DNA of 34,265 nucleotides from a virus: IMG/VR virus record IMGVR_UViG_3300036045_000042, positions 1-34,265 of that record. One strand, written 5' to 3'. Shown here one piece after another: positions 1-8,287 of the stretch. The stretch's first letter is position 1. Each line of letters begins with the position of its first letter. Both the position numbers and the translations under genes were made by a program. The notes under the pieces were generated by a model, which made no database searches, was not told where the DNA came from, and saw only the letters and a program-made list of their open reading frames with translations.

Positions 1-2135
1 CCACCAAGGCCCCCGCCAGCCCCACCGGCCGTGCCGCTCGCCGCCCCGGTGATCGCGCCGGTGCCCGCGTTCACGGCCGAGCCGAGCAACGGCCCGGCGA
101 TCGCCTGCACGATCGAGCCGAAGACGTTGCCCCCTCCGGCGCCACTCGTCGCGGCGCCGCCGATCGAGCCGGCGATGCCCCGCAGGATCGGCTGGAAGAT
201 CAGCAGCTGCGCGGCCTCGGCCGCGAGCCGCTTCAGGATGCCGAGCACCGCATCGCCGAACTCGGCGAAGTTGTCGACGCCGGTGATCGCGGCGTCGGTG
301 ATGGCGCGCTGGAGATCCTCGGCGGCGTTGATGAACGGCCGGCGCAGCTCCTCGGCTTGGCGCTCGGCGATCTCCACCTGCTGCTGGGTCGCCTTGTCGA
401 GGGCCTCGCGCGCGTCGTCGGCTTCCTGGTCGTGCCGGTCGCGCTCGAGCTCGGTCAGCTTGCGGGCCGTGATCTCGGCCTGCGTCACCCGGAACTGCGC
501 GAGCAGCTGCTCGCCGTCCTTCAGGCTGGCCACGGCCGCGGCGAAGTCCTCGACGCGCTTGCGCTCCTCGAGCCGGACCTGTGTGGCACCCTCGACGCCG
601 ACCTCGGCGAGCTCGCGCTCGGCGTCGCGGATCCGGTCGAGCGCATCCTCGCGGGTCTTCGCGGCGTCCCTGACCGCTTTCTCTTCCGCCTTGGTCTGAC
701 CCTGCTTCTCGTCGGCAGCCTGGCGCGCCTGGGCGGCCGCCGCCTCGGCCGTGCGCAGCGCCTCGTCGCGCTTCTTGTTGAGCCGATCCTGCAGCGACAG
801 CTGCTCGGTCATGCTGCGCTCGACGATGAGCAGCTCCTTCAGCTCGGCGCGCAGCGCGGTGGGATCGAACGATTGCCGCGGCGTCGGGCTGCGGAGCGTC
901 TCGCCGATCTCACGAATCCGCTCGCGCGTGATCTTGAGTCGGTTCTCGAAGCTGTCCTCGAAGACGCCCAGGAACTCCGTCAACGCCCCGAGCGCGGCGG
1001 CCGCCGTTTGGATGAAGATCCGCAGCGAGGGGTTGGTGCTCTCGGTGAGCGCGATCCCCAGCACCCCGAACTGGTTGCTGAGACGCTTGACGTCGCCGGC
1101 GAGGTTGTCGGTGCGGATGGCGGCCTGCTCGTACGCATCGTTGGTCGCGGTGATCCCGATGGCGAGATCGCCGATCGAGCTGCGGGTGGCGAGCAACTGC
1201 TGCGCGACGTTGAAGTTTTCCTTGCCGAACCGCTTGACGATCTCGCCCGTCGACAGCCCTTGCGCGGCGAGCTCGTCGAGCGCCGCGACCAGGCCCTTGG
1301 TGCGGAGCGTGGTGCCCTCGCTGCCGGTCTGCAACTCGATCAGGATGTTGCGGAGCGCGGTGCCGAAGGCTTCGGCCGGGGCTCCGAACTGGGCCAGGCG
1401 CTGCAGCGTCGCGACGAACTCTTCGTAGGACACGCCGGCGCCGGCCGCTGCGTTGCCCGCCTTCACCACCGCGACCTGCATGGCGGGGATCTCGGCGGCC
1501 CCGAGCTTCGCGCCGGCGGCCAGCGTGTTGATCACGCGATCGGCATGCCGGGCATCGAGCGTGAACTGGTTGAGCGAGCCGGTGAGCGCGGTGGCCGCTT
1601 CCGGGAGCGTGATGCCCGCGGCCTCGGACAGCACCGCCGCGCTCTTCGTCACCTGCAGCAGCGCGTCGCTGCTCTCGAGCAGGTCGGGCTTCGCCGACGC
1701 GATCAGCTTGATGGCCTCGGCCGCCTGCGACGCGCTCAGCGTGGTGTCACGCCCGAGCCGCAGCGCCCCCTGCCGCAGCACCTCGAGCTGCTTGCCCGAC
1801 GCGCCGGTGATCGCCGAGAGATCGCTGATCGACTGCTCGAAGGCGATCGAGGTGCGCGTCGCCTTGACCATGGCGATGGAGATGCCCGTGAGCGCGGCGC
1901 CGGCTGCGAGCCCGCCCGGCCCGAGCGCGGCGAGCGGCCCGGCAAAGCTTTCGAGCCGCGACCGCGTCTCGCCCGCCACCGCGCTCAGCCCGCGCAAGCT
2001 GGTGTTGACCGGCTTCTGCGCGTCGACGATCTTCCGGAGCGCCCGCTGGCCGCTGGTGCCCAGCTCGAGCAGCTCCTTGATCGCCTTGTCGGCGCCGCTC
2101 GTCCGGATCTGGAGCTCGGTGCGCTTCGTCGCCAT
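1..2135 (-). CDS. Tail tape measure protein (3' end outside window)
   Basis: This protein sets tail length and is threaded through the tail tube during assembly. From the ATG at 2135, one base after the TAA of the upstream gene, the frame stays open to the left edge, giving at least 711 residues; the C-terminus is missing. Near residues 85-135 it reads FEQSISDLSAITGASG followed by LGRDTTLSASQAAEAI, the typical start of the TP901/PhageMin_Tail tape measure core. A long Ala/Lys/Glu/Arg-rich coiled-coil stretch follows around residues 420-610, then a Gly/Ala-rich hydrophobic end. Its place directly after the tail chaperone pair and a small tail protein is the usual one for a tape measure gene. 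Identification is strong; total length is unknown. Confidence 0.92.
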   Translation of the reverse strand, partial: MATKRTELQIRTSGADKAIKELLELGTSGQRALRKIVDAQKPVNTSLRGLSAVAGETRSRLESFAGPLAALGPGGLAAGAALTGISIAMVKATRTSIAFEQSISDLSAITGASGKQLEVLRQGALRLGRDTTLSASQAAEAIKLIASAKPDLLESSDALLQVTKSAAVLSEAAGITLPEAATALTGSLNQFTLDARHADRVINTLAAGAKLGAAEIPAMQVAVVKAGNAAAGAGVSYEEFVATLQRLAQFGAPAEAFGTALRNILIELQTGSEGTTLRTKGLVAALDELAAQGLSTGEIVKRFGKENFNVAQQLLATRSSIGDLAIGITATNDAYEQAAIRTDNLAGDVKRLSNQFGVLGIALTESTNPSLRIFIQTAAAALGALTEFLGVFEDSFENRLKITRERIREIGETLRSPTPRQSFDPTALRAELKELLIVERSMTEQLSLQDRLNKKRDEALRTAEAAAAQARQAADEKQGQTKAEEKAVRDAAKTREDALDRIRDAERELAEVGVEGATQVRLEERKRVEDFAAAVASLKDGEQLLAQFRVTQAEITARKLTELERDRHDQEADDAREALDKATQQQVEIAERQAEELRRPFINAAEDLQRAITDAAITGVDNFAEFGDAVLGILKRLAAEAAQLLIFQPILRGIAGSIGGAATSGAGGGNVFGSIVQAIAGPLLGSAVNAGTGAITGAASGTAGGAGGGLG

Positions 2136-2136
2136 C

Positions 2137-2781
2137 TTACGACGCCCACGCCGAGTCGGGGATGGCCTGCGAGCGCTTCTCCATCTCGCGCGCCGCCTGC
2201 AGATCGATGGAGCCCGTCACGCGCTCGTGCAGGCTCGCGAGCGTCAGCACCTTGCGGATCGTCACCTCACGCACCGCGACGAAGAGCGTCTCGCGGGGGT
2301 TGCCGCGGTGGAACAGCCGGCCCGTCTCCCCCCAGCCGCCATGGTTGCGCTGGAAGACCAGCGAGCCCGCCGGGAAGTCGCCCGGCTGGCGCGGTCGCGG
2401 TGCGCCGCGGCTGCCGGTGATCTTGCCGGCCGCCGCGGTCGGGATGGTCAGCCAGCCGTCGCCCTCGGCTGTGATGTGCGCGCCCTCGTCGAAGACGGTG
2501 AGCAGGTCGATCTGCCCACCGGTGCGCCCGTAGATCGCTTTCGAGTAGACGACGCCGCGCGGATCATGGGCGTCGCCCGTGCGCGGGTAGCTGACACCCC
2601 GCACGGTGTTGCCGAGCCGCTCGCCGAGCCCACCCGCGATCATCTGCCGGCGGATCGCGTTCTTGAGGTTTGCCGTCACCCGGCGCACGACCGTGGTCAG
2701 CGCGCCCTGCACCGCACGCCGCTCGAGGCGCATCAGCTTGTCCAGGTCGCCCCGGATGGCGAAGTCGAAGCGGAGGCTCAT
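2137..2781 (-). CDS. DUF6441-like tail-associated protein
   Basis: A 214-residue protein starting with MSLRFDFAIRGDLDKLMRLE. The ATG at 2781 overlaps the TGA that ends the frameshifted chaperone product (ATGA), which decides the start; the frame continues upstream but that part is shadow sequence. The N-terminal part is a basic amphipathic helix pattern; the middle is beta-rich with a GDGWLTIPT segment. This matches my recollection of DUF6441 proteins found between tail chaperones and tape measure genes. A role as tail-completion or minor tail protein, like lambda Z, is inferred from position only. It ends with TAA one base before the tape measure ATG. Confidence 0.72.
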   Translation of the reverse strand: MSLRFDFAIRGDLDKLMRLERRAVQGALTTVVRRVTANLKNAIRRQMIAGGLGERLGNTVRGVSYPRTGDAHDPRGVVYSKAIYGRTGGQIDLLTVFDEGAHITAEGDGWLTIPTAAAGKITGSRGAPRPRQPGDFPAGSLVFQRNHGGWGETGRLFHRGNPRETLFVAVREVTIRKVLTLASLHERVTGSIDLQAAREMEKRSQAIPDSAWAS

Positions 2782-3790
2782 CGCGTCACCGTCTTCGGCC
2801 TGAGCTCTTCGTAGTGCTGGCCAATGATCCCGAAGGCGTCGACGACCCACGCGGGCTGGTCCATGGAGCCGCCGTCTTCCGGCCAGCAGTTGGCCCGCGA
2901 GAGTTGCCAGGCGTCGATGAGGTCAAAGTATTCATGCGGAACCGTCGCGCGCGGGTTCGTGTAGTAGCGATGCCCGTCGATCTCCCAATAGCTGTCGGTC
3001 GTGTCGTCACGGTCCGCCGGCCGCCAGGTCTGGAACGCGTGCGGGCGCATCCAGCAGCGGACGGCGAGCCTCAGCTTTTTTTTTCCGCGGCCCCCGGCTG
3101 CATCCGCAGCTGCGCCTGGATGCCGATCTCGAAGCGATCGAGCTCGGGAATGTGCTCGAGCACGTCCTCGGGGACCTTGCCGTTCTTCCGGACGAACGAG
3201 ACGGCCAGGCCCTCCCACCCGCGCAGCGCGTACTGCGCGGCCAGCATGCGCGACACCTCGAAGTAGAAGAGGCGGTCGGCGTTGATCACGGCGTAGGGCG
3301 GGTAGGCCCGCGCCATGGCGATCTCGAGGTTGGAGACGTACGCCAGCACCGCCCGGCCGGCGTCGTCGTCGAAGCCCGACCCGCCGATGCGCTCGAGCTG
3401 CGCCTTCACGCTATCGGGCAGCTCCTCCCCTTCGGCCGCGCCCTGCTCGCGCGCCTCGCGCATGATCTCGACGACCTTGGCGGCAACCTCGAGTTGCTGC
3501 TCGCGCCGCTGGTCATACTCCTCGAGCTGGCCGAGCGCCTCGTCGCGCTCGTCCCCCTCGAGCACCGCCGCGATGGCCTCGCGGAGGGCGTCACCGAGCT
3601 CGCGCGTGGTCACGAGCCGGGCGCCCGCGGCCGTCAAGTCCCGATTGTAGGCGGCGCGCTCCCGCAGGCTGAGCGTCCCGATCTGGTACGTGACCGCCCC
3701 GTCCTGCTTCACCCCGTCGCGGACGTACCGCGAGGGCGTGAACGGGACGGCGTCTTTCGTCGTGAGTGGCGTGGGCGTCGTCGTCTCCAT
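2778..3790 (-). CDS. Tail assembly chaperone, frameshifted long form (gpGT-like)
   Basis: The same start as the short form, but with a -1 slip on the A9 run at 3076-3084, continuing in the other frame to a TGA at 2778. The joined product would be 337 residues. The added part (about 100 residues) reads KKLRLAVRCWMRPHAFQTW and later DTTDSYWEIDGHRYY; it is rich in Trp, Tyr and acidic residues and clearly protein-like. An in-frame ATG at 3050 exists, but I see no convincing ribosome binding site before it, so frameshifting explains this region better than independent initiation. The stop overlaps the next start (ATGA). Confidence 0.68.
3071..3790 (-). CDS. Tail assembly chaperone, short form (gpG-like)
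   Basis: A 239-residue protein beginning METTTPTPLTTK, with a strong Shine-Dalgarno (GGGGGGAAG) just before the ATG at 3790. It is Glu/Arg-rich and mostly helical with a coiled-coil-like stretch around residues 85-130, and ends AAEKKS at a TGA just after a run of nine A. Position between tail tube and tape measure, plus an overlapping -1 frame downstream, is the lambda G/GT arrangement. Such chaperones bind the tape measure and help tube polymerisation. The sequence itself is not obviously similar to lambda G; the call rests on position, size and the frameshift layout. Confidence 0.8.
   Translation of the reverse strand: METTTPTPLTTKDAVPFTPSRYVRDGVKQDGAVTYQIGTLSLRERAAYNRDLTAAGARLVTTRELGDALREAIAAVLEGDERDEALGQLEEYDQRREQQLEVAAKVVEIMREAREQGAAEGEELPDSVKAQLERIGGSGFDDDAGRAVLAYVSNLEIAMARAYPPYAVINADRLFYFEVSRMLAAQYALRGWEGLAVSFVRKNGKVPEDVLEHIPELDRFEIGIQAQLRMQPGAAEKKS
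3076..3084 (-). promoter_or_regulatory. Slippery A9 run for -1 ribosomal frameshift
   Basis: On the coding strand the sequence is GCG GAA AAA AAA AGC TGA in the zero frame. It contains the heptamer A AAA AAA, a canonical X XXY YYZ slip site, followed two codons later by the zero-frame stop. A shift back by one base opens the frame that runs to 2778. A9 is very unusual in DNA this GC-rich. Confidence 0.72.
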
Positions 3791-3872
3791 GGAACTTCCC
3801 CCCGGTCGTTCGGTTCGGCGGCGGGCCCCGCGCTGCATCGAGGCAGCCCGCGCCCGCCGCGTGGCGTCGTGG

Positions 3873-5048
3873 CTAGTAGAGGCAGAGCGCGGCCGAGCGG
3901 TCGCGCTTGGCGCTGCTGAACGGGTACTGCGCGGCCAGCAGCTCGTTCCGGACCTCGCGCGTCTCGTTGGTGAGCAGCGCCTCCTCGATCGTGATCCCGA
4001 GCCGGTTGCCGGGCGTGACGCCGTAGAGCGCCGTGATGGGCACCACCTCGTTGCCCCGGACCTTCAAGAGCAGGTTCCGGGTGGCGACGTTCTCCTCGAG
4101 CGGGTTGATCGTGCCCTTGACGTCACGGAGCCCGATCACGGGCGGCCGCAGCGCCTCGGGCTGGTTCGGATCGTCCGGCAGCGTGACCGTGTTGTTGAAG
4201 CCGCAGGTCATCTGCTGGATGGCCGCCAGGTGGTGGAACACGGCCGCCGTGCCGGCGCGCCAGATCGGCGGGCGGGCCTGCACCGTGCCGCTCACCGTCG
4301 GCACCGCCGCGTCGCTCTTCCCGCCGAAGAGCGCGGACAGCGTGAAGGTGAGCTCGCCCTTGTTGCCGCTGGTGAGCGTGACGGCGAAGTCGCCGCGCGC
4401 CCCGAGCAGCTTCCAGAGCAGCCCGTCCACGTACAGGTAGATCGTGGCCGTCGGGATCGTGCCCGACTGCGGGCGGTAGATCAGGTTCTGCGGCACCGCC
4501 ACCGTGGTGCTGGTGGTGAGCGCCGCCGCGAAGGTCTTGTTGATGGTCGCGCGCCACACGGTGCCGGTGACGAGCTCCCACTTGGTGCAGCCGACGAGCT
4601 GCGACGGCACGTCGCCGGCGAGCGTGAGCGGCATGCCGGCGAGCGCCCCGGCCACGGCCGGGAAGGTCGACGACGCGATGTCGACGTCGACCGTGGTCGT
4701 GGTGCCCGCCGCCGCCGCCTTCGCCGCGATCGCGGCCTGCGCCGTCCGGGCCCAGCCGCAGATCCGCAGCAGAATGTCGTACTCGGGGTTGGCGCCGACC
4801 GCGTCGGCCCCCTTGAAGGGGACCTGCACCGTCAGCTGGTAGGGCATGGCGCCGACGGTCGGCAGCCCCTTGTCGAGCCCGCCCCCCTTCTCGTTCGATT
4901 CGATGATCGACGGCTGCGGGTTCGGCGCCGCGTCGTCGACGATGATCGCGTTCGCCGACGGGCTCGGCGTCTCCTCGACACCGGGCACCGTCTCCTCCTT
5001 GACCAGCAGCGCCAGGCGCCGATCCCTCAACTCACTTCCCACCGGCAT
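3873..5048 (-). CDS. Phage tail tube protein
   Basis: A 391-residue protein starting MPVGSELRDRRLALLVKEET. The N-terminus, a helix followed by an acidic proline-rich segment (VPGVEETPSPSANAIIVDD), is the usual opening of long-tail tube proteins whose name is simply phage tail tube protein. Later parts are beta-rich, including the segment YIYVDG-like TIYLYVDGLLWKLLGARGDF and GNKGELTFTLSALF. It lies after the tail terminator-like gene and before the tail chaperones, the slot of lambda V. The 82-base gap to the chaperone start holds only its ribosome binding site. Confidence 0.78.
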   Translation of the reverse strand: MPVGSELRDRRLALLVKEETVPGVEETPSPSANAIIVDDAAPNPQPSIIESNEKGGGLDKGLPTVGAMPYQLTVQVPFKGADAVGANPEYDILLRICGWARTAQAAIAAKAAAAGTTTTVDVDIASSTFPAVAGALAGMPLTLAGDVPSQLVGCTKWELVTGTVWRATINKTFAAALTTSTTVAVPQNLIYRPQSGTIPTATIYLYVDGLLWKLLGARGDFAVTLTSGNKGELTFTLSALFGGKSDAAVPTVSGTVQARPPIWRAGTAAVFHHLAAIQQMTCGFNNTVTLPDDPNQPEALRPPVIGLRDVKGTINPLEENVATRNLLLKVRGNEVVPITALYGVTPGNRLGITIEEALLTNETREVRNELLAAQYPFSSAKRDRSAALCLY

Positions 5049-5078
5049 GGTTTGTCTCCCTCTCCCCCCGTTGGTTGG

Positions 5079-6572
5079 TCACGCCGCGGCCGGTAGGCCG
5101 GGGTCGCTCTCGTTGGTCGCGAACCGGACGTCGAGCTGGAGCCCGAAGCAGAACGCGGGCGCGGAATAGTCGCGCCGGTTCAACAGCGGCTCGGCCTCGC
5201 GCTCGACGACGTCGATCGCCACGCCCCCGAGCCGGCGCTCGCCGTCGAGCACCGCCGCCTTGATGCGCGCGTACTCGGCGTGCGCGACGGCGGCGAGCTC
5301 GCCGTGCGTCCCGGCCGTGCCGACGATCTCGAGGCGCGGCCGCGTGACGTAGTGGGCGACGCCCGTGTTGGCCTCGAGCCGGCTGTGCCCGCCGTCGAGC
5401 ACGATCACGTGCACCGGCGCGATCGCCAGGTCGCACTCGCGGTCGGCGTTCCGCTCCACCGGCGCGGGCGTGGCGCCCTCGACGAGCGCGACGAGCCGGC
5501 GCATGCACCGCTCGCGCACCGGCAGCGCCGCCGCCGGCGGCGCCGCGCCCAGCACCGCCCGGAGCGTCTCGAGCGCGGTCTCGCGGTCGGCGAAGCCGAT
5601 GCCGTCGAACCAGCGCAGCTCGAGTGTGATCAGCGCCGTCGAGACCGCCCCGCGGTAGCTGCCCCGCGCGACGTCGAAGGCCGTCTCGAGCTCGACGACG
5701 TCGTCGACCGCGCCGCCGAGCGTGAAGTCGCGCTGCACCCCGCCGACGAGCTGCGCGTAGGCGAGCGCCAGCGTGGTGGCCGCGCTGGCGCCGCGCTCGG
5801 CGATCATGATTTCGAGCGCGACCCGCGTCGTGTAGTCGAAGCCCTCGGCGCCCTCGTCCTCGTCCTCGGGGTCCTGCTCGCCGTCGATCATGGCGACCAC
5901 GGGCGCCCCCTCGGCGTCGAGCGCCACGTCGAGCTCGCGGTCGGGGTTCCGGAGGATCGCGAGCGTCGTCCACCACCGGGCGAAGCCGAGCGCCGCCGCC
6001 AGCCGCAGCACCGCCGCGCCGGGCGCGATTGCGAGCCCCGCCACCGGCGTCACCAGCGGATCGGTGGCACCGAGCTCGAGCACCACCGCACCCGGCGTCA
6101 GCAGCAAGCTGCCCAGCGTCACCACCGGACCGCTACCGCCGAGCGCAGCAGCGGCCGCGCCGGGCGTGACGGCGACCGATCCCTGCACGACCGTCGGCGA
6201 GACCGTGCCCAGACGCACCACTGCCGCCGGGGGGTCGACCAGCAGGGCACCGAGCACGATCTCGCCCGCGGTCGTGCCCAGCTCGAGCGCCGCCCCGCCA
6301 CCCACCACCACCACCGAGCCGAGCACGACCGCGGGCGAGACCGCGGCCAGCGCGAGCGTGGCCGCGCCGGGTGTCACCACCTGGCTGCCCTGGATCACCG
6401 CCGGCGCCGGCGCCGCCAGCGTGAGCGGCGCGGCGCCGGGCGTCAGCGTGAGCGAGCCGAGCGCCACCGCCGGCGCCGTACCGGCGAGCGTCAGCGTCGC
6501 GGCCCCCGGCGTGACGAGCACGCTCGGGTACGGATCCATCGCCGTGAGCAGCGTCGTCGTGGCGCCGGTCAC
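5079..6572 (-). CDS. Repeat-containing protein fused to two tail-terminator-like domains
   Basis: A 497-residue protein. The GTG at 6572 overlaps the upstream TGA (GTGA). Residues about 16-196 are eight copies of a 23-residue repeat with consensus S-L-x-V-T-P-G-A-A-x-L-x-L-x-x-x-x-P-x-V-x-x-G. Residues about 200-335 and 345-490 each look like a small tail-completion/terminator domain: the first contains an acidic EQDPEDEDEGAEG loop and FDYTTRVALEIM, the second contains VTRPRLEIVGTAGTHGEL and ends QLDVRFA. The position just before the tail tube is that of lambda U. I infer a tail terminator or neck protein that gained a duplicated domain and a repetitive N-terminal extension. The repeat type occurs in other phage virion proteins. 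Function of the repeats is unknown. Confidence 0.62.
   Translation of the reverse strand: MTGATTTLLTAMDPYPSVLVTPGAATLTLAGTAPAVALGSLTLTPGAAPLTLAAPAPAVIQGSQVVTPGAATLALAAVSPAVVLGSVVVVGGGAALELGTTAGEIVLGALLVDPPAAVVRLGTVSPTVVQGSVAVTPGAAAAALGGSGPVVTLGSLLLTPGAVVLELGATDPLVTPVAGLAIAPGAAVLRLAAALGFARWWTTLAILRNPDRELDVALDAEGAPVVAMIDGEQDPEDEDEGAEGFDYTTRVALEIMIAERGASAATTLALAYAQLVGGVQRDFTLGGAVDDVVELETAFDVARGSYRGAVSTALITLELRWFDGIGFADRETALETLRAVLGAAPPAAALPVRERCMRRLVALVEGATPAPVERNADRECDLAIAPVHVIVLDGGHSRLEANTGVAHYVTRPRLEIVGTAGTHGELAAVAHAEYARIKAAVLDGERRLGGVAIDVVEREAEPLLNRRDYSAPAFCFGLQLDVRFATNESDPGLPAAA
5984..6530 (-). repeat. Eight tandem 69-bp (23-residue) coding repeats
   Basis: In-frame tandem repeat in the N-terminal part of the terminator-like gene. 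Units carry VTPGAATLTLAG, LTPGAAPLTLAA, VTPGAATLALAA, VVGGGAALELGT, VDPPAAVVRLGT, VTPGAAAAALGG, LTPGAVVLELGA and IAPGAAVLRLAA at a 23-residue spacing. The units diverge at the DNA level, so the array is not freshly duplicated. Confidence 0.82.
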
Positions 6573-7129
6573 GGGACCACCCCCCCGGCGAGGAAGGCGA
6601 GCAGTGGGTTCTGCCGCGCCGGGACGTCGCTCAGCTCGAGCGCCATGAGGCGCGCGAAGAGCCAGGCCACGTGCGGCTGCTCGGGGTAGCGCGCGCAGCC
6701 GGTACCGCGGGCGCCCTGGACCCAGAAGAGGCGCGCATCGAACTCCGCTTGCTCGAGCGTGGCTTCCCAGGTCTCGAGCCGCGCCGCCGCGGGGAGCGGC
6801 GTCGACGACAGCTGCGACCACGCCCGCCCGAGCGCGTCGACGTCGACGTCGACGCCCATCAGCCCAGACAGCGTCCGCGCAGCGACCCCGCGATGGCGGA
6901 CGGGGAGCGCGCCGGCCGCGGCCACGGCGGTCAGCGCCGCCAGTCGTCGGCCCGCGGGCATGTCGACCCAGCCGAGCGCGACGCGCGTCGGATCGCAGCG
7001 GCCGGCGCCGTACTCAAGATGCGCCCGGCCGCGGAGCTCCTCGACGTCGCCGCGGCCGAGCGCCGCCCGCACCGCCCCCTCGGCGGCAGCGTACTGCTCG
7101 AGCCCGACGGCATTCCGACTCGCCGGCAT
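6569..7129 (-). CDS. Hypothetical virion-region protein
   Basis: A 186-residue protein starting MPASRNAVGLEQYAAAEGAV. The ATG at 7129 shares its A with the TGA of the upstream gene (TGATG), so the start is well set. It is Ala/Arg/Leu-rich and mostly helical, with one Trp-rich stretch near the C-terminus (LFWVQGARGTGCARYPEQP). No family was recognised. Sitting between capsid/joining genes and the tail terminator, it may be a neck or tail-completion component; that is inference from position only. Confidence 0.6.
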   Translation of the reverse strand: MPASRNAVGLEQYAAAEGAVRAALGRGDVEELRGRAHLEYGAGRCDPTRVALGWVDMPAGRRLAALTAVAAAGALPVRHRGVAARTLSGLMGVDVDVDALGRAWSQLSSTPLPAAARLETWEATLEQAEFDARLFWVQGARGTGCARYPEQPHVAWLFARLMALELSDVPARQNPLLAFLAGGVVP

Positions 7130-7740
7130 CAATTCACCGAGAGCTGGTAGATCGTGTCGACGCCCGACGCGCCCCACCAGAGCGTGGTGCCGTCGTGCGC
7201 GAGCCCGTCGTTCGCGTTGCCGGCGGCCGGCAGCGCCCGCGAGGCGACGACCGCGCCGGTGGCCAGCAGCGCCGCGTAGAGGAGCGACGTGGTGACGCCG
7301 TAGAAGAGCCGCCCATCGAACGTGGCGGGCGCCTGATCGCCGGTCGGCAGCGACGCCTGGTGCATCACCCCGACGTTGCCCTCACCGAGGACGCGGAGCG
7401 CGGCGCCGGCATCGCTGCGCCCGATGACGCGCGCGCCGCGTCGGGCGACGTCGTGCAGGCTGACGCTGGTCTTGTGCACGATCTGGCCCTGCATCGACTG
7501 GAAGGCGAACTCGCTGGCGCTGCTGCGCGCGAGCGCCGTGCGGGCGCCCGGCTGCGTGTGCGCGAACGTGCTCCCCGTGAGCGTCCCGACGATCTTCCCG
7601 GACGCCGGATCGATGAAGACGCTGCGCGAGTTCTTGTGGTCGCCGAGCACCAGCATGCGCCCGTCCAGCTCGAGCCGGAGCACGCTCGCCGCGTCGATGC
7701 CCGCGGGCGTCGGGAAGCTGTGCAGCACGTCCCCGAACAT
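7129..7740 (-). CDS. Beta-rich accessory virion protein, propeller-like
   Basis: A 203-residue protein starting MFGDVLHSFPTPAG at an ATG that overlaps the upstream stop (TGATG). Segments such as LDGRMLVLGDHKNSRSVFI, IDPASGKIVGTLTG, FDGRLFYGVTTSLLYAAL and HDGTTLWWGASGVDTIYQL look like blades of an NHL/PQQ-type beta-propeller, but only three or four are visible, too few for a closed propeller from one chain. It could be a decoration or adhesion protein; the family was not recognised. Genes on both sides are translationally coupled to it. Confidence 0.6.
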   Translation of the reverse strand: MFGDVLHSFPTPAGIDAASVLRLELDGRMLVLGDHKNSRSVFIDPASGKIVGTLTGSTFAHTQPGARTALARSSASEFAFQSMQGQIVHKTSVSLHDVARRGARVIGRSDAGAALRVLGEGNVGVMHQASLPTGDQAPATFDGRLFYGVTTSLLYAALLATGAVVASRALPAAGNANDGLAHDGTTLWWGASGVDTIYQLSVN

Positions 7741-8276
7741 CACGGCACCCGGTTCATCGGCACCGCCACGACGGTGACCTGGATCTTGTGGGTGGAATCG
7801 AACCCCGTGGTGGAGACCTCGACGCGCACCCGGTAGATGGTCACGTTCAGCTGAATCGGCAGCCCTTCGCTCCGCACCGAGCCGTTGCTGGCGCCGATCG
7901 CCGTGCGCCGCATGTAGATGGCATTCGCCGGCATGACGTTCAGCGGCCGCCACGTCGAGCCGACCTTCTCTTCCACGACGACGCGCAGCCCTGGATCGGT
8001 CGTCGTGCCCGCGCCCGTGCGCGTCCAGTCGATCCCGAGATAGATGCCGCCGTACTCGGTGACGTCCTCTTCCTGGTTCCGCTGCCCGCTGTCGGTGCTG
8101 GCGACCGCGTCACCGTCGGCGTCGAACTCGAAGGCGTTGATGAGCGTCACCGCGGCGGCGCGGTCGGGCGTCAGCATGCCGCGCGCGAACTTCTTGGACC
8201 CCCGCTCGCGGTAGGCGAAGGTGGTGTTGAGCGGCACGCTGGCGCCGTGCGCGCCGGTGGTGACGTCGTCGGCCAT
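7740..8276 (-). CDS. Hypothetical virion-region protein
   Basis: A 178-residue beta-rich protein starting MADDVTTGAHGASVPLNTTF. The segment VEEKVGSTWRPLNVMPANAI and the repeated short strands separated by Gly/Asp/Ser suggest a jelly-roll or Ig-like surface domain. No named family was recognised. It lies in a run of four coupled genes between the FII-like joining protein and the tail terminator-like gene, and probably ends up in the virion; this is inferred from location. Confidence 0.6.
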   Translation of the reverse strand: MADDVTTGAHGASVPLNTTFAYRERGSKKFARGMLTPDRAAAVTLINAFEFDADGDAVASTDSGQRNQEEDVTEYGGIYLGIDWTRTGAGTTTDPGLRVVVEEKVGSTWRPLNVMPANAIYMRRTAIGASNGSVRSEGLPIQLNVTIYRVRVEVSTTGFDSTHKIQVTVVAVPMNRVP

Positions 8277-8287
8277 CGGCTACCGCG

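Noticed and set aside
357-2814. Long plus-strand frames over the tape measure and DUF6441-like genes
   Set aside because: They are antisense to a clear tape measure protein and show the same low-complexity composition as other GC shadows.
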